Shown one piece after another: positions 9,408-16,758 of a DNA stretch of 64,000 nt. The notes below the pieces were generated by a model. It had not been told where the DNA came from, made no database searches, and saw nothing but the letters and a program-made list of their open reading frames with translations. The stretch's first letter is position 1, and the number at the start of each line of letters is the position of its first letter. Source of the stretch: an uncultured Mobiluncus sp. (GTDB lineage: Bacteria; Actinomycetota; Actinomycetes; Actinomycetales; Actinomycetaceae); assembly GCF_947087965.1 (NCBI RefSeq), contig NZ_CAMUES010000007.1:1-64000 (forward strand), in the 5' to 3' direction. Made by a program: the position numbers and the translations under genes.

Positions 9408-10990
9408 ACGCGATTCTTCCGGTGATTGTGAAAACCTTGGAGGTTAGCCCCGTGGTGGAGTGGGATGCGCTAAGTCCCCTGCTAGTCCTGCTGGGCGCCG
9501 CCGTGTTAGCGACCCTGATTGAGGCCTTCCCCTGGCCCGGCTTCCGTAAAGGCGTCAACGCCTTCCTCACTATCGCCAGCATCATTACAGCGATTATCCT
9601 GGTGGCTTGGCGTTTCTCCGTGGTCGGTCAGCAGGGGGCGCGGCAAATCGCGGCGGGAACCCTGTTTGAGGATCAGCTCTCGCTGGGATTCCAGCTGGTT
9701 TTGCTGGTCGTAGGGCTGTTGGCGGCCATTGTCGTCATTGACCGCTCCACCCCGAACGACGGCTCGTTTGCTCCCCAGGCGGCCGACACCCCCGGCTCTT
9801 CCCAAGAAAACTACGCGATTAAGATTCGCTACCAGCGCACGGAAATGTACGCCTTGTTCCTCTACTCGCTGGGCGGCATGATGGCTTTCATCAGCTCAGG
9901 GAACCTGTTGACCCTGTTCGTGGCCCTGGAGTTGATGAGCTTGCCGCTCTACATCATGAGCGCGATGGGTCGGCGTCGTCGCCTGCTGAGCCAAGAAGCC
10001 GGTCTGAAGTACTTTATCCTCGGCGCTTTTGCCTCGGCATTCTTCCTGATGGGTATCACCATGCTCTACGGCTACACCGGGACTTTGAGCATGGTCGAGA
10101 TGTCCAACGCGGTGGCCTTGAACTCGGGCTTGGACTGGATGCTCCTGACCGGCGGGGCGATGCTGCTGGTGGGCTTGTTCTTTAAGGTTTCCGCCGTGCC
10201 GTTCCACGCCTGGGCTCCCGACGTTTACCAAGGCGCGCCCTCGCCGATTTCCGGCTTCATGGCGGCTGGGGTGAAAGTCGCTGCTTTCGGTGCTCTGCTG
10301 CACCTGTACAGTTTCCTCTACACGCAGTTGAGCTGGGACTTCGTGGTCCTCATGTGGATGGTCATCATCGCGACCATCGTGGTGGGCACCTTCCTGGGCA
10401 TCGTCCAAACTGACGTGAAGCGGATGTTGGCATACTCCTCGATTGCCCACGTGGGCTTCATCATGATTGCCCTGTTCGGGACTACGGGTAGCGCTTTCAC
10501 TTCCATAGTCTTTTACGTCTTGGCTTACGGCGTCGCCACCATCGGCGCTTTTGCTGTCGTCTCGATTGTGCGTGACGAGGATGCAGAAGGCACGGTGCGC
10601 GGCGAGGCTTCGGCGCTGAGCTCTTGGGACGGTTTGGGGCGTAAGCATCCGGCCATGGCCGCCGCAATGGCTATCTTCCTGCTGAGCTTCGCGGGTATCC
10701 CTCTGACCGGTGGATTCATTGGAAAGTTCGTCGTGTTCGAAGCGGGCTTGGCGGCGGATTCCGCCAACGGCATCCTGGTCCTGATTGGATTGCTGGCCTC
10801 GGTCGTTACCGCGTTCTTTTACTTCCGGGTCATCATGCGAATGTTCTTTACCGAACCCGGTTCAGACACCGCCACCATCTCGGCTGGCGACGGCTTGACC
10901 AAGTGCGTCATCGTGCTGTGCGCGCTGGCGACCATCGCATTGGGTGTCGCCAGCCAGCCGCTTTTGGCGTTGTTTACTCTGGGCGCATAG
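9404..10990 (+). CDS. nuoN: NADH-quinone oxidoreductase subunit N
   Basis: Third antiporter-like subunit of complex I and last nuo gene of the operon. Family signatures include FVALELMSLPLYIMSAMGR near residue 168 and FFKVSAVPFHAWAPDVYQGA near 262. The loop around residues 105-145 (STPNDGSFAPQAADTPGSSQ) is hydrophilic. The start overlaps nuoM by ATGA. Its TAG stop is embedded in the likely -10 hexamer of the next gene. Confidence 0.96.
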   Translation: MNAILPVIVKTLEVSPVVEWDALSPLLVLLGAAVLATLIEAFPWPGFRKGVNAFLTIASIITAIILVAWRFSVVGQQGARQIAAGTLFEDQLSLGFQLVLLVVGLLAAIVVIDRSTPNDGSFAPQAADTPGSSQENYAIKIRYQRTEMYALFLYSLGGMMAFISSGNLLTLFVALELMSLPLYIMSAMGRRRRLLSQEAGLKYFILGAFASAFFLMGITMLYGYTGTLSMVEMSNAVALNSGLDWMLLTGGAMLLVGLFFKVSAVPFHAWAPDVYQGAPSPISGFMAAGVKVAAFGALLHLYSFLYTQLSWDFVVLMWMVIIATIVVGTFLGIVQTDVKRMLAYSSIAHVGFIMIALFGTTGSAFTSIVFYVLAYGVATIGAFAVVSIVRDEDAEGTVRGEASALSSWDGLGRKHPAMAAAMAIFLLSFAGIPLTGGFIGKFVVFEAGLAADSANGILVLIGLLASVVTAFFYFRVIMRMFFTEPGSDTATISAGDGLTKCVIVLCALATIALGVASQPLLALFTLGA

Positions 10991-10993
10991 TCT
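10964..10993 (+). promoter_or_regulatory. Promoter of the prenyl synthase gene inside the end of nuoN
   Basis: TTGGCG (10964-10969), an 18-base spacer and TAGTCT (10988-10993), then 7 bases to the GTG at 11001. No Shine-Dalgarno fits in between, so the transcript is predicted to be leaderless. The stop codon of nuoN is part of the hexamer. Confidence 0.55.
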
Positions 10994-11000
10994 TGAACCC

Positions 11001-12053
11001 GTGAGAAAAAAACTGACCGCTACGCAATACCCGGTCTCGACCGATTCTGTCTTAGAGACACAGGGCTCACTGGAAACGAAACTCCAGGAAGCCTTAGATG
11101 ACGTCGAACAGATGCTGGTGCGGGAAACCCAGACGCAGCGGGATAACACCTCTGAGCTGGTTTCCCACCTGCGATCCGCTGGTGGAAAACGGATGCGTCC
11201 CCTGCTGACCCTACTCATTTCCCAGCTGGGAGCTCCGGATCAACCCGTGTCCACCCAGGTTAAGCAAGCCGCGGTGGCAGTGGAGCTGACTCACCTGGCT
11301 TCGCTGTACCACGATGATTTGATGGACGAAGCGACCGTGCGTCGCGGGGTGCGCGCGGCGCACGTGCAGTGGACTAACACTCTGGCGGTGATGGCGGGGG
11401 ATTTGATTTTTGCCCGAGCCTCCCTGCTGGTGTCCGAACTCGGACCTAGCATCGTGGCGCAGCATTCCCAAACGTTCGAGCGGTTGTGCTTGGGGCAAAT
11501 GCATGACATTTTCGGTCCCGGCGATGATGACGACCCCATCGAGTTCTATATTGACGTGCTGCGGGACAAAACCGGCGCGTTGATTGGCTGTGCGGCACTG
11601 TACGGGGCGGAACTCTCCGGCTGCGAGGCGGCCACGGTCGCGGCCGTGACCCAGTTCGGCGAGGATTTGGGCGTGGCGTTCCAGATTGCCGATGATGTGT
11701 TGGATCTGCAGGCTACCGAGGCTCAAAGCGGGAAAACCCCCGGAGCCGACCTGCGCGACGGCACGAAAACGCTACCCGTCCTGCTGCTGGAAAAGACCGT
11801 GCAGGAGGGCCGGGACACCGAGGCCGACCGCGCCTTGTTGAAAGCGATTGGCGATACTGCCTCCCTGCAAGACGATGCGGTTTTAGCCCAAGTCACCGCC
11901 CAATTGGCGGCGCACCCGGTGACGGCGGAAACAAAGCGGCTGGCCGAGCAGTGGGTCGAACGCGCCCTGGGACACCTGGACCACATTCCCGAAGGAAAAG
12001 TTAAGGCCGCTCTCTCGGATTTTGCACACTTGCAAATTAACCGCCTAAAGTAG
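11001..12053 (+). CDS. Long-chain polyprenyl diphosphate synthase
   Basis: Cytosolic trans-isoprenyl chain elongation enzyme; next to nuo genes it most likely makes the C35-C50 tail of menaquinone (HepT/IspB/GrcC group), though the sequence does not fix the chain length. Both aspartate motifs are present: DDLMD at 105-109 and DDVLD at 231-235, plus GGKRMRP near 61-67. I chose GTG 11001, not the upstream ATG at 10944, because the longer form would sit inside nuoN and because 11001 has a TANNNT box exactly 7 bases upstream. About 350 aa, usual for the family. Confidence 0.9.
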   Translation: MRKKLTATQYPVSTDSVLETQGSLETKLQEALDDVEQMLVRETQTQRDNTSELVSHLRSAGGKRMRPLLTLLISQLGAPDQPVSTQVKQAAVAVELTHLASLYHDDLMDEATVRRGVRAAHVQWTNTLAVMAGDLIFARASLLVSELGPSIVAQHSQTFERLCLGQMHDIFGPGDDDDPIEFYIDVLRDKTGALIGCAALYGAELSGCEAATVAAVTQFGEDLGVAFQIADDVLDLQATEAQSGKTPGADLRDGTKTLPVLLLEKTVQEGRDTEADRALLKAIGDTASLQDDAVLAQVTAQLAAHPVTAETKRLAEQWVERALGHLDHIPEGKVKAALSDFAHLQINRLK

Positions 12054-12078
12054 ACCTGAAACTGAGGAGGACATCATT

Positions 12079-12477
12079 ATGATTCGTAAAATTGCCGGAC
12101 TGTGCCTGGCAGGAGCCCTGGTATTTAGCTTGACTGCCTGCGGAAACGAAGCCAAGGACGGGACGAAACCCAGCAAGGATGAGTTTTCTACGGCTCTGGC
12201 TGACCAGCTCGCCGCCGCCAAGAACGGTGCCGATGGGGAGGCTAAAGATAAGCAGCAAGAGGCCGCTGTAGCGGACATTATGTCTGTAGCTTTGGCTGCC
12301 TGCGCGGCCGATAAGGTCTATGAAGATTTGCCTTCCGGCACCGTGATTACGGTGGTTGAGGGCCGATTGAAAGACCTGACGCCGGGACACCGTCGCACCG
12401 TCGACGATGCCGTGAAAGCCTGTGCGGAAGAGATCGCTGCTGATTCCAGCGGTAAATCCAAAAAATCCGGAAAGTAA
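12079..12477 (+). CDS. Small putative lipoprotein
   Basis: A 132-residue protein with a clear lipoprotein signal: MIRKIAG, a hydrophobic stretch, and lipobox LTAC with Cys at residue 21, so it should be lipid-anchored outside the membrane. The mature part is charged, Ala/Lys-rich and holds two further Cys (AACAADK near 74 and VKACAEE near 116) that might form a disulfide. I recognise no domain. ATG is preceded by GAGGAGG (12064-12070). It lies 25 bases after the prenyl synthase, may be cotranscribed with it, and is closed by a strong terminator. Confidence 0.8.
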   Translation: MIRKIAGLCLAGALVFSLTACGNEAKDGTKPSKDEFSTALADQLAAAKNGADGEAKDKQQEAAVADIMSVALAACAADKVYEDLPSGTVITVVEGRLKDLTPGHRRTVDDAVKACAEEIAADSSGKSKKSGK

Positions 12478-12490
12478 GGCTTAGAGCAGG

Positions 12491-12530
12491 GGCTTCGCCG
12501 CACATCAGTGCGGCGAAGCCCTTTTTATTT
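12491..12530 (+). terminator. Rho-independent terminator after the lipoprotein gene
   Basis: Perfect 13-bp stem (12491-12503 with 12508-12520), loop ATCA, then CTTTTTATTTT. It closes the nuo/prenyl synthase/lipoprotein transcript. Confidence 0.93.
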
Positions 12531-12542
12531 TGGGGGTATGCA

Positions 12543-12678
12543 GCCGCGCCGTTTTGACGCTACTTCGTAGCGTCGGCGTTTTATTTTTGTGGTGCTTCGC
12601 CTGAAACGGTGCACCAGCACCGTTTCTTAACGGCTTCGCGCTGTTGCCGCGCCGATTTGACGCTACTTCGTAGCGTCG
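12543..12678. repeat. Pair of 33-bp direct repeats, each containing a hairpin
   Basis: Copies at 12543-12575 and 12646-12678 differ at one base and begin 103 bases apart. Each contains the palindrome GACGCTAC-TTC-GTAGCGTC. Between them is another hairpin, AAACGGTGC-ACCA-GCACCGTTT (12604-12625). Copy 1 is followed by GGCGTTTTATTTTT and could terminate plus-strand transcription. Copy 2 encodes the last four residues and the TAG stop of the minus-strand dehydrogenase. Confidence 0.85.
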
Positions 12679-13523
12679 CCGGCGCGCCCTTTGAACTCAT
12701 TCATTGTGTCGGCGACGCCGAAGAATTCCACCATCGCGTCCATGAAAGGTACCGGGAAGGCCTGCAAAATCTGTACCAGGCGCACAATCGGGGGGTGGAC
12801 CTTAAACTGGGTACCTTTGTCGATTGCGTCCAAAACCTGAGTCGCGACTTTTTCCGGAGTAAGGATTGGCAAAACCAGGGAAAACTTTGTTTTCACCCCG
12901 GCGAACATCCCGGTCGAAATGTAATACGGGCAGTACAGCAAGGTATGGACGTGCGAACCCATATGGCGCAGTTCCTCACGCAGGGATTGGGCAAAACCGA
13001 CCGCCCCGAACTTGGAACCGTTGTAGTCACTCAGGCGCGGCACCCCGACCAACCCAGCTGCTGAGGCGATAGTCACGACTGAACCGCGGTCACGCGCAAT
13101 CATGCCCGGCAAAAACTCGCGAACCGTACGATAGTGGGCAATCGTGTTCACCTCGAAAGAACGCTGCACATCGCGGTCGGTCGTTTCCAACACAGGTTTA
13201 CCGGTGACGATACCGGCATTGTTGATGAGGATGTCAACCCTGCCGTACTCGCTCAAGGTCTGTCGAGCAGCTTCATGCACGACCTCGGCATCGGTGACGT
13301 CCACCGTGAACGCCCCGGAACGGAAACGCGGTGCCGTGGCGGCAGCTTCCGCCATACCGGCCGTTTCCGCGCCGGACTCGGCATTCAAATCCCAAATGAT
13401 GACGGCTCTGGCTCCGCGCCGGGCAGCTTCCACGGCCATCAGCCGGCCAATCCCGGACCCAGCTCCGGTAATCAACACCACGGCACCCTTTACCGGGGCC
13501 TTGAAAGGTTTGAAAAACAACAT
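12663..13523 (-). CDS. Short-chain dehydrogenase/reductase (SDR)
   Basis: NAD(P)-dependent oxidoreductase, classical SDR fold, substrate unknown. Motifs: TGAGSGIG near residue 20 (cofactor), NNAG near 100, catalytic Ser in IASAAGLVG and YNGSK (Tyr/Lys pair) near 165. The C-terminal section (residues about 195-286) with QILQAFPVPFMDAMVEFFGV is hydrophobic and may touch the membrane, as in several acyl-chain SDRs. Start ATG 13523 is chosen because GGAAGG lies just upstream; longer upstream readings look non-coding. The stop codon lies inside a repeated hairpin. Confidence 0.88.
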   Translation of the reverse strand: MLFFKPFKAPVKGAVVLITGAGSGIGRLMAVEAARRGARAVIIWDLNAESGAETAGMAEAAATAPRFRSGAFTVDVTDAEVVHEAARQTLSEYGRVDILINNAGIVTGKPVLETTDRDVQRSFEVNTIAHYRTVREFLPGMIARDRGSVVTIASAAGLVGVPRLSDYNGSKFGAVGFAQSLREELRHMGSHVHTLLYCPYYISTGMFAGVKTKFSLVLPILTPEKVATQVLDAIDKGTQFKVHPPIVRLVQILQAFPVPFMDAMVEFFGVADTMNEFKGRAGDATK

Positions 13524-13623
13524 CTTGCCCGCCTTCCTGCAGATTGTTCCCACCGAGGGCTGACATAGACCCCGGATTAGACCAAATTCTATTCCTGAGA
13601 CGCAATCGGTGTGGGTCAAACGG

Positions 13624-13629
13624 TAGGAT
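13624..13629 (+). promoter_or_regulatory. -10 box of lepB, leaderless type
   Basis: TAGGAT followed by 7 bases and the GTG at 13637; too little room for a functional ribosome binding site. No good -35 is seen. Confidence 0.45.
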
Positions 13630-13636
13630 TGAGGAC

Positions 13637-14536
13637 GTGAGAAAAAAGACGCAGCTGACCCGGGACACTGGGGACCCCGCCGAACGCGCCGCAGCGACCC
13701 CCGAGGCCGCACTGTCGCGCACTCACCGCAAGAAAACTAAGAACTCGCCGTGGTGGGTGGACTTGGTTGTGGGGGTGGTCGTCGCTGTTGTCTTAATGGC
13801 GCTGGCCAAAGCGTTTGTTTTTCAATTTTTCGTGATTCCTTCCGAGTCAATGGAAAACACCCTGATGAAGGGCGACCGGATTTTTGTTTCGAAAATGAAG
13901 AACTTTCAGCCCATTGAGCGCGGCGACATCGTAGTGTTCGAGGATCGCCACAACTGGCTGCCTGACGAGTTTAAGAACGACAACCCCACCGGTTTTGCCG
14001 CTACCGCCTTCGGACAAGCCCTCGATAAAGGACTGCGGGTGTTGCAGCTGAAACCTGAATATCCCGGGGGATACCTGGTCAAGCGGGTCGTTGGAGTTAG
14101 CGGGGACCACGTGACCTGCTGCAATGTCCAAAATAAGATTGAGGTTAACGGCAAGGTCGTGGCGGAACCCTATGTGAAGAAGGGCGCAAACACGATACCG
14201 GTGTCTTTTGATGTGACCGTGCCCGCCGGCAAGTACTGGGTGATGGGGGACAACCGCGATAATTCCGGGGATTCCCGCTACCATCAGGACGACAACAACC
14301 ACGGTTTCGTGGACGAGGAACAAATCGTGGGCCGCACTGTGCTGCGCTATTTCCCCGTGAGCCGGATTAAGACTTTTTCCAATCCGGGCCTCAATCAGCT
14401 GCCTCGCGCGACCAAGACGGCCCGGCCCCCGAACAACCAGCCGCCTCCGAGCGACCAGCAGCCCCAGACACCGCCGCCTGCTACCGAAGCTGTCTCGCCC
14501 GGAGCCTCCCCGGAGGGCGCGAAAAACAATAAATAG
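13637..14536 (+). CDS. lepB: Signal peptidase I
   Basis: Membrane-anchored serine protease that removes Sec/Tat signal peptides on the outer face of the membrane. One N-terminal membrane helix (about residues 37-60) is followed by the catalytic Ser in IPSESMENTL, the catalytic Lys in YLVKRVVGVSGD, and the GDNRDNSGDSR box. The C-terminal 50 residues are a Pro/Gln/Ala-rich tail. GTG 13637 is preferred over the ATG at 13544 because of a TAGGAT box 7 bases upstream. The gene is divergent from the SDR gene. Confidence 0.93.
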   Translation: MRKKTQLTRDTGDPAERAAATPEAALSRTHRKKTKNSPWWVDLVVGVVVAVVLMALAKAFVFQFFVIPSESMENTLMKGDRIFVSKMKNFQPIERGDIVVFEDRHNWLPDEFKNDNPTGFAATAFGQALDKGLRVLQLKPEYPGGYLVKRVVGVSGDHVTCCNVQNKIEVNGKVVAEPYVKKGANTIPVSFDVTVPAGKYWVMGDNRDNSGDSRYHQDDNNHGFVDEEQIVGRTVLRYFPVSRIKTFSNPGLNQLPRATKTARPPNNQPPPSDQQPQTPPPATEAVSPGASPEGAKNNK

Positions 14537-14594
14537 CGCGGAAAATTCGTACCGTAGGTGGAGACTTCCCGGCGAGATTTAGCTCACTTATCGT

Positions 14595-14600
14595 TACAAT
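14595..14600 (+). promoter_or_regulatory. -10 box of the HtpX-like gene, leaderless type
   Basis: TACAAT, then 6 bases, then the GTG at 14607. No Shine-Dalgarno. The -35 is not recognisable. Confidence 0.5.
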
Positions 14601-14606
14601 CAAAGC

Positions 14607-15458
14607 GTGAAGAAACATTTCAATGGCTTGAAAACCGCAGTGCTGCTGGGTGTGCTGTGGATGGTACTGTTGGCAATCGGCGCCCTGTTAGCGGGCGGCA
14701 CCGGAAACCGCACGTGGATTATCGTGTTCGGGGCCATCGCCCTGATTCAAACCGCGGTGGGCTATTGGAACTCGGACAAAATCGCTTTGCGTGCCATGAA
14801 CGCCCAGCCGCTCACCCCCCAGCAAGCCCCCGAACTGTACTCGATGGTGCAGGGCTTGTGCCAGCAGGCAGACCAGCCCATGCCTGCCTTGTACCTCGCC
14901 CCGACCCAAACCCCCAACGCCTTCGCGACCGGGCGCAACCCGCAGCACGCGGCGGTGTGCGTCACCCAGGGCATTCTGGACATTCTGGAGCCGCGCGAAC
15001 TGCGGGCCGTGCTGGGCCACGAACTCATGCACGTGTACAACCGGGACATTCTCACGTCCTCGGTGGCGGCGGGCTTGGCCGGGGTTATCACATCCATAGC
15101 CCAGTTCGCTTTGTTTTTCTCAGGGCGTGACCGTGAAGGCGGGGGAGCGATTGCCGGTCTGTTGCTCGCCTTGGGGGCACCTATCGCGGCTTCACTCATT
15201 CAGTTGAGTATTTCCCGGACTCGCGAGTTTGATGCGGACGAGGACGGTGCGCGCCTGGCTAATGACCCGCTGGCGCTGGCTTCGGCCCTCAAGAAGCTGG
15301 AAACCGGGGTGGCTCGCGCCCCGTTGGCGCCCACTCCGCAGCGTCAAACTGTGTCTGCCATGATGATTGCCCACCCGTTTCGGACACGTAACCTGTTTTC
15401 GACCCACCCCCCGATGGATCAGAGGATTAAGCGTCTGGAAGAAATGGCGGGTTATTAG
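14607..15458 (+). CDS. htpX: HtpX-like M48 zinc metalloprotease
   Basis: Membrane-bound zinc endopeptidase thought to clear damaged membrane proteins. Two N-terminal helices (about 10-55), the HELMH zinc motif (H138, E139, H142), two further hydrophobic segments (about 153-205), and the third-ligand region TREFDADEDGA near 210, all in family order. 283 aa is the normal length. GTG start with a TACAAT box 6 bases upstream. Confidence 0.93.
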   Translation: MKKHFNGLKTAVLLGVLWMVLLAIGALLAGGTGNRTWIIVFGAIALIQTAVGYWNSDKIALRAMNAQPLTPQQAPELYSMVQGLCQQADQPMPALYLAPTQTPNAFATGRNPQHAAVCVTQGILDILEPRELRAVLGHELMHVYNRDILTSSVAAGLAGVITSIAQFALFFSGRDREGGGAIAGLLLALGAPIAASLIQLSISRTREFDADEDGARLANDPLALASALKKLETGVARAPLAPTPQRQTVSAMMIAHPFRTRNLFSTHPPMDQRIKRLEEMAGY

Positions 15459-15489
15459 CCCCGGAAACCTAGTGGCTGGGGGCAAAGTT

Positions 15490-15516
15490 TTGTCCGACGC
15501 GAAAAACCCCTAGATT
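15490..15516 (+). promoter_or_regulatory. Promoter of the adenosine deaminase gene, leaderless type
   Basis: TAGATT (15511-15516) lies 7 bases before the GTG at 15524; a weak TTGTCC (15490-15495) lies 15 bases upstream of it. Confidence 0.45.
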
Positions 15517-15523
15517 AGTAACC

Positions 15524-16567
15524 GTGAGTGAACTGAAGCGGGATTTGCGGGCTTTACCCAAAGCGCATCTACACCTGCATTTTACCGGGGCGATGCGTCC
15601 CCAGACCCTGCTGGAGTTGGCCCGGGAAACTCAGCAGCGTCTGCCGCGCTTTATGGGGGAAGGCGACCCCCTGCACGTCCCGGCTGACGAGCGGGGCTGG
15701 TTTCGTTTTCAACGTTCCTATGACCTGGCACGAGCCCTGGTGCGCTGTGAAACGGTGATGCGCCGCATTGTGCGGGAGGCGGCTGAGGACGACGCGGCGG
15801 AAGGCTCGCGACGTTTAGAAATACAAGTCGACCCCACGTCTTATGCCCCCTGGGTGGGGGGACTGACCCCTGCCCTGGAAATCATCTTGGACGAAGCGAA
15901 AGTTTCCGCCGCGGCAACCGGGGTGGAGATCGGGGTCATTGTGGCGGCATCTCGCACCCGCAACCCGATGGATGCCCGAACTTTGGCGCGTTTGGCCTCC
16001 CGTTATGCCGGGGATCAGCCGGGAGAAGTCATCGGATTCGGGCTGTCCAACGATGAACGTTCCGGTTCTACCCCCGACTTTGAACCGGCGTTTCGTATCG
16101 CCGCGAGGGCGGGGCTGGCCAGCTTACCCCACGGCGGGGAACTGCGCGGCCCGGAACATATCGCCCAAGTGGTGCGTCACCTGCACCCCGCCCGCCTGGG
16201 CCACGGGGTCAGGGCCGCGGAACAACCCGACCTGCTGAGGTCATTGGTAGACCACGGTATCGCTCTGGAAGTGTGCCCGGCCTCGAACGTATCCCTAGGG
16301 GTGTATCCCACGCTCGCCGAAGTTCCCTTGCGCACCTTGACCGAGGCCGGCGCCACGGTAGCGCTGGGGGCGGACGATCCGCTGCTGTTCCGGTCACGGC
16401 TGTTGGACCAGTATGAATTTGCCCGTCAGGTCGCCGGGTTCACCGACCAGGAGCTGGCCGAACTGGCTGCAGGCTCTGTCCGGGCCTCGTTGGCCAGCGC
16501 GCCAACCAAGACAAAACTGCTGGAGCAAATCGATTTGTGGCTCAAGAGTTCCAATCCTGGGAATTAA
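15524..16567 (+). CDS. add: Adenosine deaminase family protein
   Basis: Zinc-dependent cytosolic hydrolase converting adenosine to inosine (purine salvage); adenine-type or related substrates are possible. Visible: metal motif AHLHLH near residue 15, the catalytic Glu in LPHGGE near 203 (the family usually reads HAGE), RLGHGVR near 224, EVCPASN near 249, and ALGADDPLLF near 287 with the metal-binding Asp. 347 aa is normal length. Confidence 0.88.
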   Translation: MSELKRDLRALPKAHLHLHFTGAMRPQTLLELARETQQRLPRFMGEGDPLHVPADERGWFRFQRSYDLARALVRCETVMRRIVREAAEDDAAEGSRRLEIQVDPTSYAPWVGGLTPALEIILDEAKVSAAATGVEIGVIVAASRTRNPMDARTLARLASRYAGDQPGEVIGFGLSNDERSGSTPDFEPAFRIAARAGLASLPHGGELRGPEHIAQVVRHLHPARLGHGVRAAEQPDLLRSLVDHGIALEVCPASNVSLGVYPTLAEVPLRTLTEAGATVALGADDPLLFRSRLLDQYEFARQVAGFTDQELAELAAGSVRASLASAPTKTKLLEQIDLWLKSSNPGN

Positions 16568-16581
16568 ACGGGTAAAATCTG

Positions 16582-16758
16582 ATGATAGTTACTTTCCGGG
16601 ATGGCGAGGAGTTTTGCTGGGTGCCTCTAGCTAATCCTGGAGAAGCTGCCTCGGAAACGGCCGAAAGCCTGTTGCCGGCAAACTCTCAGCAATCTGCCCG
16701 GTGGGCAGCATTTGGAATCACCAGCGGGAAGGCGTCGCAGTGTTTGATGAATGGCTGA
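16582..16758 (+). CDS. Possible 58-residue ORF upstream of the large membrane protein
   Basis: ATG 16582 to TGA 16758, beginning MIVTFRDGEEFCWVPLANP and overlapping the 5' end of the next gene by 19 bases in another frame. TAAAAT (16573-16578) sits three bases before the ATG, which is too close for transcription to include that codon with certainty. No homology recognised. It could be a leader peptide, or the region could simply be 5' UTR. Confidence 0.25.
   Translation: MIVTFRDGEEFCWVPLANPGEAASETAESLLPANSQQSARWAAFGITSGKASQCLMNG

Noticed and set aside
12543..12678. CRISPR array
   Set aside because: Only two copies, 70-base separation, a hairpin filling most of the unit, and no cas genes in the window.
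16600..16700. Glycine-riboswitch-like pieces (GGAGA, CCGAAAG and AACTCTCAG) upstream of the large membrane protein gene
   Set aside because: The order is suggestive, but the conserved CCGAAGGRGCAA and the GGCAAAAGGAC end are missing and the stems pair poorly. A covariance-model search would settle it.
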